From: Notospermus geniculatus
Taxonomy: Eukaryota; Nemertea; Pilidiophora; Heteronemertea; Lineidae
DNA length: 64,000 bases
Direction: 5' to 3'
Assembly (NCBI GenBank): GCA_002633025.1
Contig: NMRB01002750.1
Span: forward strand, 10,235 to 74,234
Shown: in pieces, positions 12,003-23,736 of the stretch
Position numbering within the stretch: position 1 is the stretch's first letter
How the letters are laid out: each line of letters opens with the position of its first letter
Made by a program: the position numbers and the translations under genes
Notes under the pieces: model-generated
Database searches by the model: none
Told to the model about the DNA's origin: nothing
What the model saw: the letters and a program-made list of their open reading frames with translations, nothing else

Positions 12003-12110
12003 CTTTCCTCTTCTTGTTCGCCCTTTTGGTGCCGAATAAACATTGATGATGAGGAACCAGAAGACCAAAGTGCATGTAATGAAGTTTACTCGTGTTGATG
12101 AAGCTGTCAT
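12003..12110 (-). CDS. Signal-peptide first exon, duplicate 1
   Basis: ATG at 12110; 36 codons to the donor AAAG|GTAAGG (exon end 12003), phase 0. The peptide is identical to that of the copy at 12762-12869: hydrophobic core TCTLVFWFLIINVYS, a likely cleavage after VYSA, then the basic tail PKGRTRRGK. It could be an alternative promoter and first exon for the Ig gene, or a redundant copy. Confidence 0.45.
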
Positions 12111-12761
12111 GATCAAGTCCTGAACGTAAGACGGGTTCTTTCCCAATGACTTCTCGGCAAGTTGATTCAGAGGAAACATTATTACCAACACTTTTTTCAT
12201 GGCTAATGGCGGTAACGTTCTTATTTCCTGTACATAACACAGAAATGAGATGAAAGACATGAAGTATGAGCAGTCTAATGTACCTTCTAGTCTGTGGACA
12301 TCCTGGGAAATAAAAAGCTACAGTTTCGTGGTGTGGATGTAAGGTGGTAAATGTATATTGTTTGCATTATAAAAGGATCCAGACATTTACACTCGGAGTA
12401 ACATACACCTTGCATCTCTCGCTGACAACTTTTTTGAAATCGACTTTCCCTTCAAAAATATTCACGATGGACTTTAAGATTACCCTCATCCGTTGCTACA
12501 AGTACTGAATCAAACAACTTTTGATTTAAGTTCGTTAACATTAGGTTCAATGCACTGTCTATTAGTTTGATTAGAAGTGATCGTCGCATAAAAGAAAAGG
12601 GGACATTTTAGGTACATTTCATAAACAAAAACAAGAATACAACGACTTGATTGGTTGAACACATCACATGACCACTCGACACTGCGCCGCGCAACAACAC
12701 TTTAAACGTCGACTTTTGGATGAAAGTGCTGGAAAAGCAATAAAAAATAAATTTGCCTTAC

Positions 12762-12869
12762 CTTTCCTCTTCTTGTTCGCCCTTTTGGCGCCGAATAAAC
12801 ATTGATGATGAGGAACCAGAAGACCAAAGTGCATGTAATGAAGTTTACTCTTGTTGATGAAGCTGTCAT
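12762..12869 (-). CDS. Signal-peptide first exon, duplicate 2 (likely 5' exon of the Ig gene)
   Basis: ATG at 12869; 36 codons; donor AAAG|GTAAGG at 12762/12761; phase 0. It has a hydrophobic core (about residues 11-26) and a basic tail ending RTRRGK, a furin-like dibasic run. The Ig gene's first confident exon begins in phase 0 at 6252 on the same strand, so the two join in frame without altering either. That would make a ~557-residue secreted protein. The intron would be 6.5 kb and the link is inference from phase, strand and absence of a competitor. Out-of-frame ORFs through the exon are longer but lack leader character. Confidence 0.5.
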
Positions 12870-13714
12870 GATCAAGTCCTGAACGTAAGACGGGTTCTTT
12901 CCCAATGACTTCTCGGCAAGTTGATTCAGAGGACAAGACTTTCTCCGATTCTCTTCTATGTTAGCGGTATTAAGGATACATGAGCTCCGTCACACCGGAT
13001 TATCCCCATGACGACATACGCGGAGAAAGGAAGAATGACAAAAGGTAATCTTTCTCCTTTTGTATCAGGTTCGTCGTTGACGCTGTCGTCACTCGCCATC
13101 AGGAACCATTGTCCTCATGTTTACATTCTATACTTTTTATACTTTTTTCATATCTGGTAACGCGAGCCGGCCTAAGGATGGAGGAGAACGTAAAGAGTAT
13201 TGCTTTACGGAAAAGCCATTGTTCCATTTCTGTTGGCGCAGCATTTTTCTCATCATTCTGGTTGGATATTTGGAGCCAAGGGAGAAAAATAAACGATCTA
13301 TCACGTCATAGGTATATACAAGTATACATATCGCAAAGCTGATTAGCAATCTCATCACCATCGGACAGTTTTAGGCCTGGGCCTACACCTTTGTGACGCT
13401 ATTCCCTCTTTGAAAGGAACGGGAGTTTTAAATGCAGGTCCTAGTTATACATTAAGTTTTTTTATTATGATATTCGAATATTATCATTATTCGAAGGTCG
13501 TGAATTCAATGGCCATATATCATTAAATCAATATATAGAAAGTGGGCATACAGTCCCTATAAGTGACCACTATATTTTGCCCAGGAGGTGACCGAACTTA
13601 AAATATTTCCCTGAAATACTGTAAATTGGGCTGAGAGGGGTATCGCACCCGCAGCGTCGGCGTCATAAATTATTCAATCATGGTCTTTTTTTATTATTTA
13701 TTTATTTATTTTAT

Positions 13715-13803
13715 TTGTCCATGAACATCATCATACAAATGTATCATACAAATGTATGATGATGTTTTGAACAAATGTATGATCGTGTAGACGGGCCTTT
13801 TAT
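13715..13803. mobile_element. Solo end of the ATCATACATTTG fold-back family
   Basis: GATGATGTTTTGAACAAATG then TATGATCGTGTAGACGGGCC then TTT is the same as the right terminus of the 596-bp element at 30506-31101. The opposite terminus is missing, leaving CATCATCATACAAATGTAT repeats. Confidence 0.8.
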
Positions 13804-14265
13804 CACAAACTCCTGATCATCTATATGTTCTAGATAGACGTACAAAAGGGCGTTATAGGAGAAGATTCATCAACTTTCATCAGAAATAATCAGTAGAATA
13901 TACATCATATTCCGTATGCACATTTTGTATACAATCATCTATAGTCTCCAGTGACCTCCTCCCTGCCGCCCTATCATGTTGTATCTCGTCAAACAAGCAA
14001 TTCGAGGTACGAGAACTGAAAATCAAAATATATGCAGTCTGAGAAACGATGCCATCCAAAAACATTCATTTTATCATAGTTGCCATGACAATCTGACAAG
14101 TTTCAAAGAGAACAGCCTATGGCTATTGTGACTTTCCGGATTCCAGGCCTATCGGCGCGGAAATGGCATCTTGTCTGACGATATTGGATACAAGCTAAAA
14201 GATGACAAAGAGCCGTGGGCTATGATAAGTCAGGTCTGTACAGTTGTGGTTGTGCGACCTGTCTC

Positions 14266-14402
14266 TAAGGCTGCAATCACATAGAACTACACACTACACG
14301 GGCACGCCGGTTAACAATGGCTTCACAAAGGGCTCGCGGCCGTGGAGCCATTGTTAACCGGCGTGTCCGTGTAGCGTGTAGCTCTATGTGATTGCAGCCT
14401 AA
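14266..14402. mobile_element. Compact fold-back with TIR TAAGGCTGCAATCACATAG
   Basis: The left arm, from TAAGGCTGCAATCACATAG through GCCGGTTAACAATGGCT, is mirrored by the right arm with about five mismatches. The loop is only ~30 bp, so a long hairpin could form. Confidence 0.85.
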
Positions 14403-17400
14403 AGCCCATGATGAACGTGTATCCAGTAAAAGACCAATGCACTTTCCACCGGGTATGACCGACCGTACAATAAGAATAACGAACCATCATGACGATTTGC
14501 TCATCAGGCGATGTCCATGTAATTTGTACATACTGAGACATGCTATCGATTGGAGGATTATCCTGGCTAATAGCAAGAACTCATGAATGTGACATGATGA
14601 TTGCTTCCCAATTGATATTTGACAAGTTATTGACGTACGAATGGGATGCATGTGCATCTTGCTAAAAAATCCCCTTTCCGTTGGCCCCTTTTCCAATTTA
14701 TTGGTGGCGGGATTGAAAAGAATTTTCATAGGACGCCAAGCTCCTTTTTTCACTAATCTGAATTAGTCTTGTTATCTTTTTTGGCATGCATAGCTTTTCG
14801 AGACTGCACGGAAGGAATAAACTCGACACTTTGATCCTTTGTTGTTAACAAAATTACATGACAACGCCATGGACCCTCGATAAATTGGCTTTCGTGTGAG
14901 TGGGATGCTTATGCTTTGACAAAATATCAATAAATTTAACTGTTTCTTTATAAAAGATACGGTAGTTAGAAGTGATATTGGCTGCTACTAAGTCACCATT
15001 AGTTTAGGAACAGGCCAAAGTAAAAGAACGTCAAAGTAGGCCTATCCCAGGTCCTCACTGACTTGGTGTGCAAAGTAATGGAGTGGTTCGCACCGATGTT
15101 GCTGTAGTATCAAGAAAGGTAGGCTAGGCCTATCAAGAAAAGCACCCGTAGCACTTTTTTATGTTATCTACCCAAATGTTAGCTTTATAGAAGGCTGTGC
15201 TGATAAAACTCGTAAATCTAGCCACGAAATCATGTTCTGTGGAAAAGAAGAGATTGATACCATCCTTTTAATTGATATCGTATATCACCAGATGTGCTTA
15301 CGTGCACTCAGGTGTTCCTGCCTCAACAAAAAGCGATGCCCGTGCATTTACATGCTGACATGCGAGATGGCTCTGTTGCTTTGATTGCACTGAACAATTG
15401 AACAAACGCCGATTAATCTGAGATATAAATCAATACCCTGCACAGGTTTATCATATCAAGACACGGTGGAAACTATTTCCATGCGGTTGTCGTCACCTTT
15501 GCCAATACAAAACGTGGCGTTGCCGTTTCGAAGCAGCAAACAGTGTAGGAAGGATACATAGGACTTTCTATCGAACGGAATGTTTGGCAACAAGTCTACC
15601 AAGAAGCCAATGATCTATCACAGGATGAAAATTGCTCATCTCGAGGTAGGTAGTTTATTTTCTGGACGTCACCGGCAAGTTCCGGATCCTTCAGTAAATT
15701 GCTTTCGTTGATTTCCACCTGTTCGTCAGTCTACTAGTATATTGGGACGTGTCAGTCGACTCTGTCATATTTGGTCTTTCTACAGATCCTCGGTTGTTGC
15801 TTGCCATGGGAAGCCAGGTTGTTTGCCTAGTGGTCTAAACAAAATGAAGCTGCACGCAACAAGTAGGCCCCTTACACATGCAAAAATGAAACTTATTTCT
15901 TTTTAAACGAATGTCATTTGTAGACCCTTGGCGTATTTTGAGGCAGGGGATATGGAATTTTAGTGGTTTCAGGAGTAAAGCCAAGCACTAGCCAGCCATG
16001 CTAACCGAAATGAAAAGACTCATGGTTTAATCAAATTTCATGTACGGCCGACTCTGTATCATCAAATCTCTCGAGCTTATCGAATCCCTAACGGTATCAA
16101 CGTATACCACACCAGAGCTTTGGTCATATGCCATGTTACAGTCGAATATAATTGCTCCGATGAAAATGTAGCTTTTATAAACCCATTTTGAGAGCTCTCT
16201 CGAGTCCATTAATTAACGTCTACATCAGTATATCTGGCGGCAGTGTCTGATCTGGTATACAGAGAGTCAGGAAGCCAAGAGTGCTCCCCTCACTGCTGAT
16301 CGGTTCCAACCCATGTCGTTTCCGGAAAGTCAGTGCCAGAGGAGAGGCCTGTCCTGTGCACAAATTTCCTTGGTCTTTGAGGATCTAATGTGGCTACTTC
16401 GTAGAAAGCTCTTGGGGAGGGCCTGTGACCTCCCACATTTTATGGGAAAAGGTTCATACGTCGGCCTCCCTCGCCACGAATTCGGCCTACACCGCTCCGG
16501 CCTTTGAGGATTCTGCATGATCCCTCGTGATAAGGGGATGACCTAGAACGTGCGATTGGTAGTATGTATTCCCCTATTCTGAAGTTGGTCTTGCTTCAAT
16601 ATCAAATCCAGGCAACCCTCGAGTCCACATAGCGCTTCAGGTACATCAATCCGTCGGACATACTGCCACCTGTAGATTGGCGATGTCACTGGTGGGACTT
16701 TTCAGTTGCTGTTGCTGCCCCGTATCCTGTCGACGATTATATCTCACGTCTATTCCATGAAAGCAATGCATTCCACTCCCGGATTCCACTTTGGAACACG
16801 TTCTATAGCTGGATTTACCCAATAGTTTTCAGACCAAGGCAATGATGATAAACGCTGATGAATCACGGAATGATCGATCATAATCGATCTTTAAGTAACT
16901 CTGGTTGCTTTCTCCGTGAGTCTTGGTCGCTCACTTTCGCCTTCCACCTTTGCCTTAACCGATGGCTCAGAGGTCTTCCCCGGGAGGTCTCCTTTGGCGA
17001 TGATATCAAACTGAACCCAATTCCTGTAATGATTAGGTCAAATACTCTTCCTATTGTCGTTCTGGCCTCCCCAGCCAGGCAAACTCAATTATCTTGTTCG
17101 GCTGACGGACATAATCCCGCGAGATGACAAGGATTTGTGGTTGATTATTAGAAAAGTGATAACACAGAAGACTGATCACTGCGGTGGCTCGTTCTGATAA
17201 AACTTTTTGCTTACAATCGTTAGAGCTGCGATTGATTATTAAACGGCTTGAAACTGGGAATAATCAGATGGCTACAGGATGCTACATACGTAAGTTGACT
17301 GTATGACAATATAGTTTCGGGGTAAATATTATCCAAGCGAAAAAGGTATTTTTGACCAATCAAGTTTACTTGTAAAAACCGCCAAGTTACTTACCACGAG

Positions 17401-18135
17401 CGTATACGATGGAGGCATTTCTTTTTGGCCAATTTAACTTGTTCTACTTTTGGATATTTTCCAGAAGCTGGGCAATTACGTTCAATTACGTTGTTTCGAG
17501 ATGGTCATTATGAGTTGAAGAAAGTAATTAATTTTGTTTATTTAGTAAACCTGTCATGCCAGTGATTCGAAAAAGTGGACGCTTTTTCAGCAGTAGGTTC
17601 ATCGTTGGATCTGCCAGAACGATTGCCAGACAATGAAACGCAGAGATTTATTTTCATTCATCGCTGTCTAAGCGACACCCAAAAATTAGTTCGTAAAATT
17701 AAGTTGCGAATATAATATAAATTATATGGAAATAATTACCGGGTTTAAATGACATGTTGACGTAATTATGTTGTAATATGAGTTACCGTGTTATATACAT
17801 GTACATGTAGTGTATCTGGCTTTGAAATACTGTCGCCATAACATGTACACAGGTTACGCTGTGTGCAAATATGCAGGCCAATTGATTTTAGATAAACGCT
17901 TGGCACTCTTTTTCATGTCTACTTACATATCATACGAGCTGTTATTATAGACGTACTGTGATGTATGTAGTTAGTTTATTGTAAACATGCTAGTGCAGAC
18001 TTACACTTGATGATTCAGTTGGCAGGGAGTTATTGTTGAGGTGGTTAACTCGGTGAAACGCCGTTTTGGTGTTTACATAAAGAGAACAAGCACACACGAG
18101 CAATTATCATTTTCCGCTGGTTGATGGACCATTGA

Positions 18136-18357
18136 TTAGCCAGGCCTATAAACGCATGTGCCGTCCTGTTCAGCGCGTTGTTGGCGGGAATTGCACGTGG
18201 GGGATTCCCTGTATCGGGTTTAAGACAGATCTCGGTCAAAGTGGCGCAGGTTGGCCAAGCTGTTGCCCTCTCCAGTGTACGCAGCAGTAGCGGACACAAA
18301 GAAATATCAGTGAAAACTGATTTAAGTGCTACTGGGCTTTTGGAATTCATGTCAACG
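18136..18357 (+). CDS. Weak candidate exon of unknown function
   Basis: An open frame after a stop at 18133-18135 runs to a good donor (TCAACG|GTGAGT, 18357). The peptide is Arg/Ser/Val-rich (ARGGFPVSGLRQISVKVAQV, later SSVRSSSGHKEISVKTDL), which resembles a mitochondrial leader region. No in-frame ATG exists, the putative upstream acceptor (TTGATTAG) is poor, and no partner exon was found downstream. It may well be chance. Confidence 0.2.
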
Positions 18358-21300
18358 GTGAGTGGTTTTCTAAATTTCCATTGTTGGCTTATAATACAAT
18401 ATCACGTATAATATTCACGCTTATTGTAGATAAACGTTCATGCAGTAGTAATAAGGACTGACCTATTCTTAGTATAGTTTATACATTATCCATACAACTC
18501 CATATGTGCCTATTAGTGAGTACTCAATTCAACGACGACATGAATGGTGACCGGTGACACCCTACCACCGTCCACGATTTTCTCTGGCCACCGGACTGGC
18601 TCAGGGCCGAGATTAGAGTGTGTGGCGATTGAACTAGGCCTACCTGTAGGTGTGTGGGATAGCCTACTCGCACAAGGTTACACCATCCACCCGTTGCAAT
18701 TTAACAACTGGGGGTACATGTACTTATTGGTGGCCAAATATGACTTGAGATATTTTCTCAATTTTTACCATTGTGTAGTCAGCAAAGACTGAAAAATAAT
18801 AAAGTTCTCTACAAGGCAACCAAAATAACGTGGTTTTTTGAGAAGAAATAGGACCATTGTTTACTGGATGAGGACTGAATAGATCATTCATTATCAACTC
18901 GTGAAAAAAGTTTTTCATCGACATCTGGGGAGTGCGTCCATTGTTTTTAGGTCAAGACTCTTCAGGATGTCTGTCGAATCGATACGGAAATAAATGGCGA
19001 CTCACTGCGAAACCGGATTTCAAAGCTTAGTCTGCCGAAATTTTATACAGCCATTTTTAATGAGATGAAATGTGTGGCGAAGTACCTTTGGCAACTTCGC
19101 ATCGGCAGGTAATGAAGTAGGGCCTACGTCGGTCAAACCAACTTGCGGCATGCTTGTTTGTTTTGGAGGCAATCGCGGTAAAAGGTTAATGGCTGGTTTC
19201 AGTGTTAAAAAACGATACATTGTACTTAATATACACACGTGCATGCACAGTATAATTTCTCTTAGATACCTATTAATAACACACTCCACCCTATACGGTA
19301 AGCGAAAGTCACACTATGAAATATCAGAATTCGATAACAACATGTGTATGGAACGTGGCAACCTGTTGTTTCACCACAACCGAGGAAATAAACGGACCCG
19401 TGACTGATATTGGAATCACCGCAGGAAAAGTCGTCAATAAATCATGCAGTGAGAACGAATATCGGGCGTCTCAAAGAACATGTACCGTACATGTACCGTA
19501 CATGTACCTAGGCCTACATTTACACCCCGACGAGAACGGAGTGCAACGTTTTCTGAAACACACGGACGGACGAGAGGAGGCCTTTCATTGCCTTTTCTCG
19601 GCAAGTCTACGTCATCAGTGGCTAGGGTACTTTCATACGGTTAGCACGGGGTGAGAAAGTTGATTGCTTCTCGTCGGAGCTGGGGGCGCAATTCTCAATC
19701 GACTTCCGCTCCACCTTGTTCTCACCGGAGCGCTAATTGACACCCCTTTAATTTCATCATGGTAAGATATCAGATATGTTGATGTGGAGATGTCTGAATC
19801 TTCTGTTTCGGAAATCGCATTTTTTTGTCGAACACTGAAACCAAACATTGGGGTACATCCTGTTACGGGAATACGCTTTGCAGTCAATCCCCTACGATCA
19901 CGGAATGGAGCTCTCCAAAGAGTTTCGCTCCCATCGGCAAACTCGGCGTGTAGGTTCGCATTTCAATGACAGTGAGTAGGCTATTCCCTGTGATACGATA
20001 AATGAGTCACGTACTGAGGAAATGTGTTGTCTTTCCTACTGAATCGGATGTTTCAAATGGAATTTCCGATTCACACAACCATGCAGTAACATGTGTCTAC
20101 ACGTGTGTAAGCATGCTGAAAATGTGACGCTGGTGGATAATAGGGTACATGTAATTGGCAGCTTCGAAGTAAGTATCGATAATTGTCAAATTTATTATCA
20201 ACTTGATTATTGCTTCCAGGCGCCAGCGTTCACCTCATTTAACAAGGTCAATCAATATAGTAGGGCCTATGCCATGCCGCCTTTGTGCCTTGAGTTTTCG
20301 AGGCTATAGGCCTAATCGAGGGCCACAAGGCTCTGACACCACTGCCCTCCCGTTCGTTTTGGACCACCAAATTAAACGGCCATAAATTTCGCATGCGATC
20401 CCATGGCATGCAGGACGTCACATTAAAGCCTATACGGAAATTATAAAAGTTGAGCTTTGGACACCACCTCTCCAGATCTGTACATCATGCTCAGGATTGT
20501 ATGCGAAAATGAACGTGAAGATGTCAAGCAATTTGTAGGTATACATGTCTAGCATATTCGGTGTCTAGAAATTGCCCGAGGTACACAGGAAATCCAATAT
20601 CATGATAATTTTTGTCGAAAAAGTTCATGAATGCGCGTAGGATATTTCCATTCCATATTGTCTTTGTGTCACGGCTCATAACTGCTCTGCGGCGTCATAT
20701 TCCACGGTGTGAAGAATATGATTGCATTTTCTATCACGTTCTCTGTGTTTACTCTCCACTCATTCAGTCGTTCATAAAAATGTGAGACACGTCCGATGAC
20801 GCAGCCACCGCGTCGACCATGATCACAGTGCATGTTTAGAGTACTGTACTATACGTGCTCATAAAAACAAAGATCGCGATATAGTATTAAGAAACTGAAC
20901 AACCTGAAGTTACTGTTTCTCAGGGATGAATTTTTCTGATGACCTTCATTGAAGGAAAAATTATAGCCGAAAAAAACGAGTGAGTGGTAATTAGGCCTAT
21001 TTTTTCCCCGGAAGGAACAAAGATTCCGACATTGCGAACACCCCCGCTTTCCTCATGGAAAGTTCATTGGTACTTTTTTGGTCTCTCCTCAGTTCGAATG
21101 CTGACACGTTACTTTCCGAAGTCCAAACGTTCGGTACTCACATACCAAAGGGAAAATAGCAATTTCGAGACGTTTGGTCCACTGATATCGATCAGAAGTT
21201 TATCCTATCTTTTGAGTCAACAACATTTGGATATTTCTAATGTTATTTGCCTTATAGACTATCATATTACATGCACATCTATAAGTGGCTTTAGTCTACA

Positions 21301-22124
21301 AGAGAAAACTGTACGGCCTGTATGTGGACGGGTATGGCAAGCGGATTGTCGAGTTATTGAAGAAACCTATGTTTATGCAATAAAACCTAGTTTTATTGTT
21401 TAAAAAAAAATTTTTGTGGATAAAATATAGGTTTTCTGATAAAACTTAGTTTCTCTTAAAAATCCTAGTTTTTTACATAAAACTTATATTTTTACAATAA
21501 AACTTGAATTTTTCGCAAAAAAAACTAGTTTTTTCAATAAAACCGAATTTTTAAAGCTCAAATATAGGTTTTTCAATCATCGATAAGAAACTTAGTTTTT
21601 TTTGTTTAAAAATGCAAGTTTTTCGGCAATAACTGGACAAATAGCCAAGAAACCTATATTAATGCTTAAAAACTGGTTTTATAGAAAAAACTTCAATAAA
21701 ACCAATATTTTTGTAGAAAATATAAGTTTCTTGAATAACTGGACAAACGGCGTTCATTCAGGGATCATTCACACACAACTGACCCATCAAACTGGGAAAA
21801 GACGGCGCTACTCACCGACAGAATCACACTGTGCATGGCCCGGGACGAGACGGCACGGAGAAACTAAATTAGCCCAACATCTCGGTAAAAAAATTCGGCA
21901 ACGACCCAACCGGTCGACAAGACATGTGCACACAGAGAGACGCAGAATATTGTGCGCGCGTCCAGTTTTAACCAGGAAAGTGACGTAACCTGACTCGATC
22001 CCAGACCAAGCAGTTACAACACAATACCCTACGATCAATTCCAATCACGAGTGGCCTTTAAAAATTAAAGGTGCATAAGGTGCACTGCCACCACAGAAAT
22101 TAAACTCTAAACAAAATCCATTAC

Positions 22125-22773
22125 CAGACTGGGCCGTCACGCAGTACCGTGGTCGATAAGTGCACGTGACTTTGTCGCGCCAAACCGCGAAATGACTGAA
22201 TATTCGTTTTGGCAGAAAACACCTATAAATCCTGCGTCGAGGGGATGGAAACTTCTCACCGTTAACTTATACAATTTTTGTCAATAAACAAGCAAGAATT
22301 CACTGTGTCGTACTCACGTTTAAAGATTTTACAGGCAATTTTAGACCGAAATTTACCTAATGGCAGGCCTGTCGTGCCTACCTGCATTATATGCCATTTT
22401 CGGCGCCACAAACGCCTGTAGAGCTTGAATTCAGTTCAGGTATGTAGATAAGATTATAGAGATTGCATTTGGACAGGTCATTTCAAAATGACGCCTTTTT
22501 TTAACAATTGACGCTTTTTTGAAATCAGACTTCCTAAAGTCTCTTATCTTTGGGTGGTCTCGGTTAGCCGCGATTGTTGTTGTAATCTCCACAAGTAAAC
22601 CATTGTAAACGTTGACTTCAACTGCCCCGTGATATCACGCTGCAGCGCGACCACGATTCCCACCATGCTCAGCGAGCAGTTGTGCGGTTGCGCCACATTC
22701 GATCCACTTCCTCTTTTCACCACGGATTTCACGGTAAAGCGTGAATCACGGTACCGCGTGACGGCCCAGTCTG
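22125..22773. mobile_element. 649-bp TIR element nested in the composite, 5-bp target duplication ATTAC
   Basis: TIR CAGACTGGGCCGTCACGC at 22125 and its exact reverse complement at the right end; similarity continues into GTACCG. The direct repeat ATTAC flanks it on both sides (22120-22124 and 22774-22778), the expected target-site duplication. Non-autonomous; no ORF. Confidence 0.85.
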
Positions 22774-22980
22774 ATTACAATAGGTACATGTATGTGGAGT
22801 CGAGGTAGGTTTCTAAAAAGCTAGCATTTTATCAAAAACTACTTTTTAAGACATAAAACTTAGTTTTATTACAAAAATTTGGTTTTTTGAGTGATAAACT
22901 TAGTTTTATGGAATAACTGGACATTTCAATGTGGAAACTTGCATTTTTGTCGATAAAATGGGGGTTGTTTGGTAAAAAAC

Positions 22981-23066
22981 CAGGGGCCTGTTTCATGAAC
23001 CAAATGAAAAATGCATTGAGTTAATGGTACCATCAGCTTAAAGTCACTTTATGAAACAGGCCCCCG
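22981..23066. mobile_element. Small fold-back with TIR GGGGCCTGTTTCATGAA
   Basis: CAGGGGCCTGTTTCATGAAC at 22981 and TTATGAAACAGGCCCCCG at the right are inverted copies around a ~45-bp middle. It sits inside the 21.3-23.3 kb element. Confidence 0.8.
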
Positions 23067-23736
23067 GTTTTTAGTCATAAAATATAGTTTTTTTTTGACA
23101 AAAACTATTTTTTTCCAAAGAACCTATATTTTATGACGGAAAAAGAAAAAAACTAGTTTTTTAGGAGAAAAACTTAGTTTTTTTCAGAAAAACCTATATT
23201 TTATCCACAAAAAGTAAGTTTTTTACCCATAAAACTATGTTTTACTGCAAAAATAAAGGTTTCTTTAATAACTGGACAATCCGCTTGCCATTGACGTGTA
23301 TGTTGGCCCATATTGCGTTACAGCGCCTCTGTCGGCAGAAGTATAAACTTCATTATGTAATACGTCAACTCATTTTTGTTGCCTGGCGTGACGTCAATAT
23401 CAAGACCGCCAAATGATTTGTTGAACGACGTCACGGAAATGACGTTGTGCATACTGTGGCGCCGTTTCTGCCATTGCCATGCGTGCCGATATTGACGACA
23501 GCTCGTAATCTACCGGTATTAAAATCATTTCATGTTTCAGGCGATGCCGATGGAGTAAAGTCACAACACCATGTTGTTAGGCTACTTTGTGTGACACTGG
23601 CTACTTTTTCACCGAGAAATATGCAGATTTCACATTGTCATTGCCTCTCAATTTGTTCTCTTTCCAGAAGCGTGGCTAATGAACGTGGAGCAATTTTGAT
23701 AGACCTGCACCAACAGGAAAAATAAAATCATCCAAA

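Larger units (their letters stand above)
11414..12934. repeat. ~760-bp tandem duplication carrying a signal-peptide exon
   Basis: The segment starting AACATTATTACCAACACTTT at 11414 recurs from about 12175 with only scattered substitutions and small indels (about 98% alike by eye). Each copy holds the same 36-codon leader exon and donor. The second copy ends near 12934 in GATTCAGAGGA. A recent tandem duplication is likely; collapsed haplotypes in the assembly are the alternative. Confidence 0.85.
21334..23291. mobile_element. ~1.96-kb composite TIR element with AT-rich iterated ends
   Basis: ATGGCAAGCGGATTGTC, then GAGTTATTGAAGAAACCT at the left mirrors AGGTTTCTTTAATAACTG then GACAATCCGCTTGCCAT at the right. 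Inside both ends lie hundreds of bases of degenerate units on the theme ATAAAACTTAGTTTTTT, with repeated ATAACTGGACA words. A second element (22125-22773) and a third small fold-back (22981-23066) sit inside. No transposase ORF was found. Confidence 0.75.
12935..23736. other. Gene-poor tract rich in fold-back elements
   Basis: No gene is seen with confidence over ~10.8 kb. There are fold-backs at 13715-13803 and 14266-14402, a large composite element at 21334-23291 with another nested inside, and TAGGCCTA/ACATGTAC words. A weak candidate exon lies at 18136-18357. The stretch 16.25-17.13 kb has coding-like composition on the minus strand but many stops and may be a decayed mobile element; I could not identify it. 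Confidence 0.5.

Noticed and set aside
13117-13311. Plus-strand frame with a hydrophobic stretch and basic tail (WRSIFLIILVGYLEPREKNK), like the locus leaders
   Set aside because: An in-frame TAG sits exactly at the possible donor, the strand is opposite to the Ig locus, and no partner exon was found.
16250-17130. Possible decayed retroelement or coding region on the minus strand
   Set aside because: Codon-like composition, but stops every few tens of residues and no reverse transcriptase, integrase or gag motif could be recognised.
19316-19654. 112-residue plus-strand ORF with an apparently normal composition
   Set aside because: Contains the ACATGTACCGT repeat as coding sequence, has no leader, splice partner or recognisable domain.
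21602-21988. 128-residue plus-strand ORF
   Set aside because: The first half is the AT-rich iterated unit of a TIR element; composition is Asn/Lys/Phe-rich by repeat structure and no domain is visible.
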